Origin: Flavobacteriaceae bacterium UBA4439
Lineage (GTDB): Bacteria > Bacteroidota > Bacteroidia > Flavobacteriales > Flavobacteriaceae
Direction of reading: 5' to 3'
NCBI GenBank assembly: GCA_002390455.1
Contig: DGPN01000023.1
Location: forward strand, 1 to 64,000
DNA: 64,000 nucleotides
The notes under the pieces were generated by a model. The model was not told the origin of the DNA. It did not search any database and was given only the letters and a program-made list of their open reading frames with translations. The position numbers were made by a program, and so were the translations under genes. Of this stretch, positions 41,569 through 50,546 are shown piece by piece (the stretch's first letter is position 1; the number at the start of each line of letters is the position of its first letter).

Positions 41569-44500
41569 TCAATTCAACTTATAGTGCCACCGTTTTTCCT
41601 CCAAATGTGATAACAATTCGTTGGAAATAGCAACCTTTTGTTTACGGCTGGCCAAGGTCAACTTAAGTTGTTTTTCTGAATCAATGACATCGAAAAACAG
41701 CAGTTTGTCTCCCTTAAAACCATTGAGCTCTTTCTTCAATTGGCGAATGCTTTCGGATTTCACTTGGCGAATGTCCAACTGTAAGGTCAACTTTTTTGAA
41801 TTTTTAGACAGGGCATCGTGTAACATCTCGAAACTAATGAACTGTATTCTCGGATCTCCCAATCTGCCTGTTTCTTGATTTCTCCATCCCTCTTTGATGT
41901 TAATTTTTATTCGAACAAACTGATTGACGCTGATAAAATGTTTGAACTTGAGGTACTCCTCTCCAAAAATTCTAAACTCAAACTGATCTGAAAAATCTTC
42001 CAAGGTAAATCGACCCCAGCCTTTTCCATTTCTGGATTCTAAATGTTGAATTTCATTGACGATTCCTCCAACATTGAGGTTTTTATTGACCAATGAATTT
42101 AGGTCTTTGAGTTGAGACAATTTTGCGTTGGTAAACCATCGCATTTCCTTTTTAAAATCATCCAATGGATGACCTGAAATGTATATCCCAACAACTTCTC
42201 TCTCTTTTTTGAGTTTACCCAGGTTGTCCCAAGGTTCGGACTGTGGGATAACCAACTCTTGATAAACTTGATCCGTATTTTCACCAAACAGGCTGGTTTG
42301 GGCCGAATTTTGGCTCTCTTGGAATTTAGACCCAAACCGAATCACCTTTTCTAAAAAAATAACCCCATCGCCATCGGGATTAAAATACTGCGCCCTATGG
42401 GTTCCTTTAAAAGAATCAAAACCTCCTGCAAGTGCCAAGTTTTCAAAGGCTTTTTTATTGGCCGCTCTCAAATCTACCTTTTTTACCACGTCAAAAATAC
42501 TTTCGTAATGCGCATCTTTACGGTGATCAATTATGGTCTCTACGGCTCCTTTTCCAACACCTTTAATAGCTCCCATTCCAAAACGAATGGCGTTTTCTTC
42601 GTTTACATTGAACTTGTAAAAAGACTCATTGACATCGGGTCCCAATACTTTAACTCCCATCCTTCTGCACTCCTCCATAAAGAAAGTAACCTGTTTGATG
42701 TCATTCATATTATTGGAAAGGACGGCCGCCATGTATTCTGCTGGATAATGCGCCTTGAGGTAGGCTGTCTGGTATCCAATCCATGCATAACAGGTGGAGT
42801 GAGATTTGTTGAAGGCATAGGATGCAAATGCTTCCCAGTCCTTCCAAATTTTATTCAACACCTCCTTGGGATGGTTATTGGCCTCTCCCCCTTCGATAAA
42901 CTTGGGTTTGAGTTTTTGCAGTAGCGCAAAAATCTTTTTTCCCATGGCTTTCCGAAGTAAATCGGCTTCACCTTTAGAGAATCCAGCCAATTTTTGAGAC
43001 AACAACATTACCTGCTCCTGATAAACAGTGATCCCATAGGTTTCTTTGAGGTACTCTTCCATCTGCGGCAAATCATATTTGATTTCTTCCTCTCCTTTTT
43101 TTCTGGCAACAAAACTGGGAATATATTCCAAAGGCCCTGGTCGATACAATGCATTCATAGCGATCAAATCTGCAAACACATTGGGTTTTAAATCTTTCAA
43201 ATATTTCTGCATGCCCAAAGATTCATACTGAAAAATCCCAACAGTATCGCCTCTTTGAAACAACTCATAGGTCAATTGATCATCCAAAGGAAATTCATCC
43301 GGATTCAGATCAATCCCATGGCGGTATTTTACCAGCTTAACGGTATCCTTGATCAATGTAAGGGTTTTCAGTCCCAAAAAGTCCATTTTTAGGAGTCCTG
43401 CTTCCTCGACCACAGCATTGTCAAACTGAGTCACATTCAAGTCGGAATCTTTGGCAGAAGCAATGGGTACAAAATTGGTAATATCATCGGGGGTAATGAT
43501 AACCCCACAGGCGTGAGTTCCAGTATTTCGTAGCGAACCTTCTAACACCTTTGCTTGCTGTAAGGTTTGCCCGGCCAAGTCATCTCCCTCATAAATTTCT
43601 TGCAATTCTTTGACTTGACTGAACTCATCTGATCTAAGATTTTCTTTGAGTTCCTTGTCTTCCAGAGAGAAAATTTTTGCCAATTTCATGTTGGGAACCA
43701 GCTTTGCAATTCGGTCAGCATCGCCCAAGGAAAGATCCAAAACCCTTGCGGTATCTCTGATGGAAGACTTGGCTGCCATGGTTCCATAAGTGATGATTTG
43801 GGCCACTTGATTGGCGCCGTATTTTTCAATTACATAGTCCATGACTTTTCCTCTTCCCTCATCGTCGAAGTCAATATCGATATCGGGCATACTCACCCGG
43901 TCAGGATTGAGGAAACGCTCAAAAAGTAAATCGTACTTAATGGGATCAAGGTTGGTAATCCCAAGGCAATAGGCCACTACCGACCCTGCGGCAGAACCCC
44001 TTCCAGGCCCAACAGAAACGCCCATTTCCCGCGCTGCTGCGATAAGGTCTTGTACAATCAAAAAATATCCGGGATAGCCTGTATTGGCAATGACCTCCAA
44101 CTCAAAATCCAAACGTTCTTGAATCTCATCGTTGATGGTACTATAACGTCTTTTTGCTCCCTCCAAAGTCAAATATCGCAAAAACTGATTTTCTCTGTCC
44201 TTTAGGTCATTGGAGGCATCAGTAGAAAAATCATCAGGTATGTCAAATTTGGGAAGCAATACCTCTCGCGCCAAATCAAAGGTCTCAACTTTGTTGATGA
44301 CCTCCTCAATGTTGATGATGGCTTCGGGTAAATCCGAAAAAAGGCTTTTCATCTCTGCCTGAGATTTAAAATAGTACTCTTGGTTGGGAAGTCCAAACCG
44401 AAATCCCCTTCCACGTCCTATGGGAGTAGCCTGTTTCTCTCCCTCTTTGACACAGAGCAAAATATCATGAGCATTAGCCTCGGCTTTGGAAGTATAATAG

Positions 44501-45900
44501 GAATTATTGGTGGCCAAAAGCTTAACTCCGTGTTTTTGGGCCAACTGAATCAGCACCTGATTAGCACGCTTTTCATCCTCTTGCTGGTGGCGCATCAACT
44601 CAATATACAAATCTTCACCAAACTGGCTCTTCCACCACTGCAGAGCTTCCTCTGCTTGATTATCTCCAACGTTGAGGATTTTTGAGGGCACCTCTCCATT
44701 TAAGTTTCCCGTCAAAACCATCAAGTCTGATTTATACTCCTCAACGATTTTTTTGTCGATCCTCGGCACATAGTAGAATCCTTGAGTATAAGCAATGGAA
44801 CTCATCTTGGAAAGGTTCTCATAGCCCTTTTTATTTTTGGCAATAAAAACAATTTGATATCCGTTGTCCCTTCTAGAGCGATCTTGATGATCTTCACAAA
44901 CGTAGAACTCACATCCCAAAATAGGTTTGAGGTGGACGGTGCCCTCGGGTAAATCGGCATTGTGATTTTTTACGGCTTTGATAAAGTGGAAGGCTCCCAT
45001 CAAATTGGCGTGATCTGTAAGGGTTACCGCTGGCATTTGATCATCGGCCGCTGCTTTGACCAAATCCTTGATTCTGGAAGTAGATTGCAAAACAGAATAC
45101 TGAGAATGGGTATGCAAGTGAACAAAGGGAGTATTTTGTAAAATTTCCTCTTCCGCATCGGTAATTGTTTTTGAGGGTTCTTCTGGGGTCTCAGAAGAGG
45201 CAAGCAATTGTTTGGAAGCGTCTTTTAAATTGCGGTGTTTTAATCCAATCCCTTTGACTGGTTCGTCCAATACTTCAGTGAGGTGCTGTAAAATATCTTC
45301 CCTGTTTTTTAGAGCCTCGGGTCGGATCAACCCTTTTCTGAAAAGTTCGAAAAAACAGCGGGTAGTGGCCTCTACGTCGGCAGTAGCATTGTGCGCTTCC
45401 TCAAAAGGAGCTTCAAAAAGGTGGTGGTGGAGTTCGCTCAGTGTGGGTAATTTAAATTTTCCCCCTCTACCTCCTGGCAACTGACATAATGTTGCGGTCT
45501 CTTCGGTACAAGTATCAATGATGGGGAAATTTTCCAAAGGATTCTCATCGCCCAATCGTAAGAATTCTGCCCCCATAATATTGAGGTCGAAACCAACATT
45601 GTGCCCTCCGATAAATTCACATTGAGCAATGGCCTGTTGAAATTTTTCCAATACCTCCGCCAAGGAAATCCCTTCTTCTAGCGCAAGAGCAGTGGAAATG
45701 CCGTGAATTTTTTCGGCATCATAGGGGATCACAAAACCATTGGGAACTACCAAATAATCCTCGTGAAAAAGGCAACTACCATCATTATCATGCAATTGCC
45801 AAGCAATCTGAATACACCGCGGCCAATTGTCCGCATCCGTTAGAGGTGCATTCCAGTTTCGGGGCAAACCCGTGGTTTCAGTATCAAAAATCAAAAACAT
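41569..45900 (-). CDS. dnaE: DNA polymerase III alpha subunit with fused N-terminal proofreading exonuclease
   Basis: This is a 1443-residue replicative polymerase, about 280 longer than E. coli DnaE. The extra N-terminus (1-185) is a DnaQ-type DEDDh exonuclease: FDTETTGLP, GGHNVGFDLN and HNATADVEAT. The PHP domain follows (FVHLHTHSQYSVLQ near 255). The polymerase core has GPGRGSAAGS, the catalytic Asp triad region MPDIDIDFDDEGRG, and GTHACGVI. The C-terminus has helix-hairpin-helix and OB-fold parts. Fusion of proofreading and synthesis in one chain removes the need for a separate epsilon subunit. Such fused forms are known in Bacteroidota. Confidence 0.96.
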   Translation of the reverse strand: MFLIFDTETTGLPRNWNAPLTDADNWPRCIQIAWQLHDNDGSCLFHEDYLVVPNGFVIPYDAEKIHGISTALALEEGISLAEVLEKFQQAIAQCEFIGGHNVGFDLNIMGAEFLRLGDENPLENFPIIDTCTEETATLCQLPGGRGGKFKLPTLSELHHHLFEAPFEEAHNATADVEATTRCFFELFRKGLIRPEALKNREDILQHLTEVLDEPVKGIGLKHRNLKDASKQLLASSETPEEPSKTITDAEEEILQNTPFVHLHTHSQYSVLQSTSRIKDLVKAAADDQMPAVTLTDHANLMGAFHFIKAVKNHNADLPEGTVHLKPILGCEFYVCEDHQDRSRRDNGYQIVFIAKNKKGYENLSKMSSIAYTQGFYYVPRIDKKIVEEYKSDLMVLTGNLNGEVPSKILNVGDNQAEEALQWWKSQFGEDLYIELMRHQQEDEKRANQVLIQLAQKHGVKLLATNNSYYTSKAEANAHDILLCVKEGEKQATPIGRGRGFRFGLPNQEYYFKSQAEMKSLFSDLPEAIINIEEVINKVETFDLAREVLLPKFDIPDDFSTDASNDLKDRENQFLRYLTLEGAKRRYSTINDEIQERLDFELEVIANTGYPGYFLIVQDLIAAAREMGVSVGPGRGSAAGSVVAYCLGITNLDPIKYDLLFERFLNPDRVSMPDIDIDFDDEGRGKVMDYVIEKYGANQVAQIITYGTMAAKSSIRDTARVLDLSLGDADRIAKLVPNMKLAKIFSLEDKELKENLRSDEFSQVKELQEIYEGDDLAGQTLQQAKVLEGSLRNTGTHACGVIITPDDITNFVPIASAKDSDLNVTQFDNAVVEEAGLLKMDFLGLKTLTLIKDTVKLVKYRHGIDLNPDEFPLDDQLTYELFQRGDTVGIFQYESLGMQKYLKDLKPNVFADLIAMNALYRPGPLEYIPSFVARKKGEEEIKYDLPQMEEYLKETYGITVYQEQVMLLSQKLAGFSKGEADLLRKAMGKKIFALLQKLKPKFIEGGEANNHPKEVLNKIWKDWEAFASYAFNKSHSTCYAWIGYQTAYLKAHYPAEYMAAVLSNNMNDIKQVTFFMEECRRMGVKVLGPDVNESFYKFNVNEENAIRFGMGAIKGVGKGAVETIIDHRKDAHYESIFDVVKKVDLRAANKKAFENLALAGGFDSFKGTHRAQYFNPDGDGVIFLEKVIRFGSKFQESQNSAQTSLFGENTDQVYQELVIPQSEPWDNLGKLKKEREVVGIYISGHPLDDFKKEMRWFTNAKLSQLKDLNSLVNKNLNVGGIVNEIQHLESRNGKGWGRFTLEDFSDQFEFRIFGEEYLKFKHFISVNQFVRIKINIKEGWRNQETGRLGDPRIQFISFEMLHDALSKNSKKLTLQLDIRQVKSESIRQLKKELNGFKGDKLLFFDVIDSEKQLKLTLASRKQKVAISNELLSHLEEKRWHYKLN

Positions 45901-46007
45901 CTATGGCAATTTGAAATACTAAAATAGGATATTGTCCTTATTTATAGCTTATTGAATTATTAGGAGTTATCAACCAAAAAAAGGATTGAAATCTAAAAAT
46001 TATTAAG

Positions 46008-46036
46008 TTGAGTAATGAGAATGAAAACTATCTTTG
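46008..46036 (+). promoter_or_regulatory. Consensus promoter at the 5' end of mfd
   Basis: TTG (46008-46010) and TATCTTTG (46029-46036) are separated by 18 bases, a near-perfect Bacteroidota promoter. The TTG inside the -7 box is also the only upstream start for the mfd frame, so promoter and proposed start codon conflict. Confidence 0.6.
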
Positions 46037-49000
46037 TCAAAAAAAGTTATCGAACTACTGTTTGATAAAATTGCCCAAACCACCAGTCAAAAGGCATTTG
46101 AAACTGCACTTTTGCGGGAGGACTGTTGCCAATTAAAAGGTTTGGTAGGTTCTGGTCTGAACTTTAAAATTGTTACTGCCTTTAAAAACTTGGATCGAAC
46201 TTTTTTGATGGTATTGGACAATGCCGAACAGGCAGCTTATCACCTCAACGACCTTGAGCAGCTGCTCTCCTCCAAAGAAGTTCTCTATTTTCCAGCCAGT
46301 TACAGAGAAGCTTATAACTCTGAGGCTACTGACAACGCCAATGTTTTATTGAGATCCGAAGTACTCAAAAAACTCAGTAGTTCCAAAAAGAAAAAAATCA
46401 TTGTCACCTACCCCCAAGCTCTTTTTGAAAAAGTCATTTCACAAAACACCCTCAAGCAAAAAACACTTACCATCAAAAAAGGGGACTTCCTCGGCTTGGA
46501 TTTTGTCAATGAAACCCTTTTTGAATATAGTTTTGATCGGGTCAACTTCGTCACCCAACCAGGAGAGTTTTCCGTAAGAGGGGGAATCATTGATGTATTT
46601 TCTTTTGCCCACCAACACCCCTATCGTATCGAGTTTTTTGATGAAGAAATTGAGAGTCTCAGAAGTTTTGATGTCAATACCCAACTCTCGATCAGTCCCT
46701 TAGATCAAATCGATTTATTACCCAATACCTCCATGGTTTCTTTTAGCGAAAAACGAAAATCACTGATCGACTCCCTGCCCAAACAAAGTACAGTGGTCTT
46801 TAACCAACTTGACCTTTGCTTGGATCGCATCGAAAAATTAGGAATCAAGGCAGCCAAACAATTTGATTCCTTGGAAACCTCCATCCAATATCCTCCAAAA
46901 GTTTTGTTTTTAAGCCCCCAAGAACTCTTGGATCGTCTGGAGGGTCAAAGTACCGTGCTGATTAACAATTCTGACCACCTCAAGCCACACGAGCGCATCA
47001 GCCTCAAACAAAGTCCTCAGCCTTCAATCAACAAGCAGTTCGATCGGCTGGTTAAAATTCTCAACGAGAACCACGCCTCAGGTTTTGAAAATTATATTTT
47101 TTGCTCTAGCGATACGCAAAGGAAGCGATTTAATGAAATCTTGGAAGAAATGGAAACCAAGGTACATTACAAAACGGAGGTTTGCCCACTTTTTGAGGGA
47201 TTTGAAGATATTGAAGCCGGAATTGCTTGTTTTACCGACCACCAAATTTTTGAACGCTACCACAAATACAAACTGCGTTCGGCCGCTGCCAAAAAAGATG
47301 TATTGACCCTTAAAGAATTGACTCATCTGAAAATCGGGGATTTTGTCACCCACATTGACCATGGAATTGGGAAATTTGGAGGGCTTCAAAAAATTGATGT
47401 AGATGGGGTAAAACAAGAGGCCATAAAATTGAGTTATGGAGAAGGAGACATTCTCTATCTCAGTATTCATTCACTTCATAAAATTGCCAAATTCAATGGC
47501 AAAGACGGTCATGTTCCCAAACTCAACAAATTGGGCTCCAAGGCATGGAAGGCACTCAAGCAAAAAACCAAAACTAGAGTCAAGGCCATTGCCTTCGATC
47601 TGATTAAGCTCTATGCAAAAAGGAGAGAAAAAATTGGCCATGCCTTTCCTCCAGACAGCTATTTGCAGTTGGAACTGGAAGCCTCTTTTATGTTCGAAGA
47701 CACTCCCGATCAAAGTAAAACCACCGCTGCCGTAAAAGCAGACATGGAAAACGAAAGACCCATGGATCGGCTGGTTTGCGGAGATGTGGGTTTTGGAAAA
47801 ACCGAAGTCGCCATCCGCGCCGCTTTCAAGGCCGTCGACGACAGCAAGCAAGTGGCCGTTTTGGTTCCCACTACCATACTGGCATTTCAGCACCACAAAA
47901 CTTTTACCAAAAGATTGAAAGAACTGCCAGTGAGGATAGACTACCTCAACCGCTTCCGTTCGACCAAAGACCGAAAAAGAATCTTAGAAGAACTTCAACA
48001 AGGAAAAATAGACATTTTGATCGGTACCCACCAACTGGTAAATAAAAGTGTCCAGTTTAGAGATTTGGGACTACTAATCGTAGATGAAGAACAAAAATTT
48101 GGTGTGGCAGTCAAAGAAAAATTGCGAGAACTCAAAACCAACGTTGACGTTTTGACCCTTACCGCAACCCCCATTCCTCGGACTTTACAATTCAGTCTGA
48201 TGGCTGCCAGAGACCTATCGGTGATCGCCACTCCACCGCCCAATCGATACCCCATTGAGAGCGAAGTAGTTCGTTTCAGTGAGTCCCTTGTAAGGGATGC
48301 CATTCGTTATGAATTGCAAAGAGGAGGGCAGGTCTACTTTATTCACAATCGGGTAGAGAATATTCAGGAGGTTGCAGGAATGGTACAGCGACTGATTCCC
48401 GATGCGCGAATTGCGATTGGTCATGGACAAATGGAAGGCAACCGATTGGAAAAAACCCTGATCGATTTTATGGAGGGACAAGCCGATATTTTAATCGCCA
48501 CAACCATTGTGGAAAACGGATTGGATGTTCCCAATGCCAATACCATTTTTATCAATAATGCTCAGAGTTTTGGACTCAGTGATCTGCATCAAATGAGAGG
48601 AAGGGTAGGTCGAAGCAACAAAAAAGCCTTTTGTTATTTCATCACCCCACCGCTGAGTTCCATGGCCTCCGATGCTCAAAAAAGAATCAATGCCATTTCT
48701 CAATTTTCAGAATTGGGAGCGGGGATTCAGATCGCCATGAAAGACCTTGAAATTAGAGGCGCTGGTGACCTGTTGGGAGGAGAACAAAGCGGCTTTATCA
48801 ATGAAATAGGTTTCGAAACCTATCAGAAAATTTTACAGGAAGCCATAGAAGAGTTGAAAGAAAATGAGTTCAAAACTCTATTCAAAGATGAAGAAAAGTC
48901 TCAGGAAAAAAACTATGTCAAAGAAGTGCAAATTGACACAGATTTTGAGATTTTATTACCAGATAATTATATAAATATAGTAAATGAGAGATTGATTCTC

Positions 49001-49384
49001 TACAACGAATTAAGTGCCATAAAGGACGAAGATACTTTGGTGAAATTCCAAAAAAATATGGAAGATCGCTTTGGGAAAATCCCTCCTGAAGGAGAGGAAC
49101 TTTTGAGCACGCTTCGACTCAAATGGCTTGCTTCTAAAATGGGACTAGAGCGACTCATCATTAAAAACAAAAAATGTGTGGGTTATTTTTTATCTGATCA
49201 ACAGAGTGATTTCTACCAAAGCCCACTCTTTAATCAAATACTAGTTGGGGTTCAAAAACAGCCTAATAAATACAGTATAAAAGAGAAGCAAACCCGTAAT
49301 GGTTTGCGACTTTTATTGGTTTTGGATCAAGTGCATACTGTAGAGAAACTATTGGTGCAACTCAACAACTTGGTTGGTAGTTAA
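46034..49384 (+). CDS. mfd: Transcription-repair coupling factor Mfd
   Basis: This 1116-residue translocase displaces RNA polymerase stalled at DNA damage and recruits UvrA. The N-terminal UvrB-like part includes GEFSVRGGIIDVF and YRIEFFDEEIESLR. The RNA polymerase interaction domain (about 430-500) has GDFVTHIDHGIGKFGG. The RecG-like helicase domain has Walker A GDVGFGKTEVA, Walker B IVDEEQKFG, TATPIPRT and QMRGRVGRS. The TRCF domain is C-terminal. The start is uncertain: TTG 46034 gives the usual family length but overlaps a promoter -7 box; the next ATG lies more than 50 codons in. It converges with the ACT-like gene through a shared TTAA. Confidence 0.95.
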   Translation: MSKKVIELLFDKIAQTTSQKAFETALLREDCCQLKGLVGSGLNFKIVTAFKNLDRTFLMVLDNAEQAAYHLNDLEQLLSSKEVLYFPASYREAYNSEATDNANVLLRSEVLKKLSSSKKKKIIVTYPQALFEKVISQNTLKQKTLTIKKGDFLGLDFVNETLFEYSFDRVNFVTQPGEFSVRGGIIDVFSFAHQHPYRIEFFDEEIESLRSFDVNTQLSISPLDQIDLLPNTSMVSFSEKRKSLIDSLPKQSTVVFNQLDLCLDRIEKLGIKAAKQFDSLETSIQYPPKVLFLSPQELLDRLEGQSTVLINNSDHLKPHERISLKQSPQPSINKQFDRLVKILNENHASGFENYIFCSSDTQRKRFNEILEEMETKVHYKTEVCPLFEGFEDIEAGIACFTDHQIFERYHKYKLRSAAAKKDVLTLKELTHLKIGDFVTHIDHGIGKFGGLQKIDVDGVKQEAIKLSYGEGDILYLSIHSLHKIAKFNGKDGHVPKLNKLGSKAWKALKQKTKTRVKAIAFDLIKLYAKRREKIGHAFPPDSYLQLELEASFMFEDTPDQSKTTAAVKADMENERPMDRLVCGDVGFGKTEVAIRAAFKAVDDSKQVAVLVPTTILAFQHHKTFTKRLKELPVRIDYLNRFRSTKDRKRILEELQQGKIDILIGTHQLVNKSVQFRDLGLLIVDEEQKFGVAVKEKLRELKTNVDVLTLTATPIPRTLQFSLMAARDLSVIATPPPNRYPIESEVVRFSESLVRDAIRYELQRGGQVYFIHNRVENIQEVAGMVQRLIPDARIAIGHGQMEGNRLEKTLIDFMEGQADILIATTIVENGLDVPNANTIFINNAQSFGLSDLHQMRGRVGRSNKKAFCYFITPPLSSMASDAQKRINAISQFSELGAGIQIAMKDLEIRGAGDLLGGEQSGFINEIGFETYQKILQEAIEELKENEFKTLFKDEEKSQEKNYVKEVQIDTDFEILLPDNYINIVNERLILYNELSAIKDEDTLVKFQKNMEDRFGKIPPEGEELLSTLRLKWLASKMGLERLIIKNKKCVGYFLSDQQSDFYQSPLFNQILVGVQKQPNKYSIKEKQTRNGLRLLLVLDQVHTVEKLLVQLNNLVGS

Positions 49385-50040
49385 AGGGATTTGAGGTTTT
49401 TGATGACCTCAAAAGCGACGTTGACCGAATCTTCATGCATCAGTATGGTAAATTCGTTGGAAGTAGAAATTACTTCATTGATATTTACCCCCTCCCAAGA
49501 AAGCCTTTGAAAAATAAAGTAGTAAATACCTGGAATTTTTACATTGTCGTTCGGTAGTTTGACCGTGATGGCCGATAGGCTATCGATTTTGTCAATACAA
49601 ATTTCGTCACGGAATATATCTTCAATCAAAGGAGCGATATTACTACTGACCACAATGTTTGATTCTCCTACCCCTCTGGAGGAAGTGTAGAAAATATCTT
49701 TTTTTTCTTTGATGGCGCTGAGGAATTCCGCCTGAGCAAGCAAAAGAGTCTCGGAAAGTTTAAAACAATAGTCGGTAAGAGAAGATCGAACAGTGATGTC
49801 CCCCAAGTTTCTCAATACACTCACAATCTTGTGGGTAGAAAGGAACTCCTCATTGTCTGAGATTCGTTTTAATGCCATGACGATGGCTCCACTTCGGGCA
49901 GGCTTCCGCAATGCCTTTTCAATTTCGGGCTGAATCTCCCGCGCCAAAGAGGTCAGGTTGATGATGCCTTGTGACAAGGCCGTGGACAAATAGGGCTTTG
50001 ATTTGACGAATTCCGATACTTGCGAAGCAATGGTTTTCAA
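49381..50040 (-). CDS. Uncharacterised ACT-domain-like protein
   Basis: This is a 219-residue cytosolic protein. The C-terminal part (about 145-219) resembles an ACT regulatory domain of the aspartate-kinase type (SAITVKLPNDNVKIPGIYYFIFQRLSWEGVNINEVISTSNEFTIL in segments), while the N-terminus is helical (SALSQGIINLTSLAREIQPEIE-like). It contains no kinase catalytic region, so it is a free-standing regulatory protein. The amino-acid ligand is unknown. TAACTTTG on the minus strand at 50063-50070 is a good -7 box. Its stop codon shares TTAA with mfd. Confidence 0.65.
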   Translation of the reverse strand: MKTIASQVSEFVKSKPYLSTALSQGIINLTSLAREIQPEIEKALRKPARSGAIVMALKRISDNEEFLSTHKIVSVLRNLGDITVRSSLTDYCFKLSETLLLAQAEFLSAIKEKKDIFYTSSRGVGESNIVVSSNIAPLIEDIFRDEICIDKIDSLSAITVKLPNDNVKIPGIYYFIFQRLSWEGVNINEVISTSNEFTILMHEDSVNVAFEVIKNLKSL

Positions 50041-50062
50041 TGTAATGTGTTTTATTTTTCTA

Positions 50063-50070
50063 CAAAGTTA
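50063..50070 (-). promoter_or_regulatory. -7 box TAACTTTG for the ACT-like gene
   Basis: TAACTTTG on the minus strand matches TAnnTTTG and lies 22 nt upstream of the ATG at 50040. A matching -33 box is not evident. Confidence 0.45.
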
Positions 50071-50104
50071 ATAATATTAAACATAATGTTTGTTTTACAA
50101 CATT

Positions 50105-50467
50105 TTAACCGAAGGGGTAAAAGGCTTCTCTAATGTGGTTTTGCTCCCAATGAGTGCCATCGAAGACATATGTAATCAGGTCAAAACGAACCTCGACATC
50201 CAGTACTCTCGACTGAACAAAATGATCAACAGCTTCAACCAATAATTTGATTTTTTTGGGCGATACGGCCTGCTCCGGTGAAAGCACATAGCCAATGGTA
50301 CGGGCTTTGACCTCTACCGCAACCAATGTATTTTCTTTTTGGACGATCAAATCCACCTCTGCCTTGAGGTAGCGATAATTCTTTGCTAAAAGCTTATATC
50401 CCAAATTTTGCAAATAGGATGCGGCCAGCTTTTCCGCCTTTTTTCCGAGGTCATGGGCTTTTGTCAT
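50105..50467 (-). CDS. UPF0102 (YraN) family endonuclease-like protein
   Basis: This is a 120-residue YraN/UPF0102 protein, a small restriction-endonuclease-like fold. The motif order is LGKKAEKLAASYLQNLGY, AKNYRYLKAEVDLIVQ (Glu-x-Asp) and VAVEVKAR (Glu-x-Lys), completing a PD-(D/E)XK site, then VSPKKIKLLVEAVDHF. The cellular role is unknown; relatives are often near ribosomal or replication genes. It is divergent from metG with 79 nt between starts. Confidence 0.93.
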   Translation of the reverse strand: MTKAHDLGKKAEKLAASYLQNLGYKLLAKNYRYLKAEVDLIVQKENTLVAVEVKARTIGYVLSPEQAVSPKKIKLLVEAVDHFVQSRVLDVEVRFDLITYVFDGTHWEQNHIREAFYPFG

Positions 50468-50525
50468 GGTGAAATGGGCTTTTCTATAAGTTAAAATAAA
50501 ATTCCATCATGGGCAATAAAATCCT

Positions 50526-50533
50526 TATTTTTG
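50526..50533 (+). promoter_or_regulatory. -7 box TATTTTTG for metG
   Basis: TATTTTTG matches TAnnTTTG and ends 13 nt before the metG ATG. No convincing -33 TTTG is present. Confidence 0.45.
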
Positions 50534-50546
50534 CCAAAAAATATAC

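Noticed and set aside
42397..42924. 175-codon plus-strand open frame
   Set aside because: It is wholly antisense within dnaE and its translation resembles no protein.
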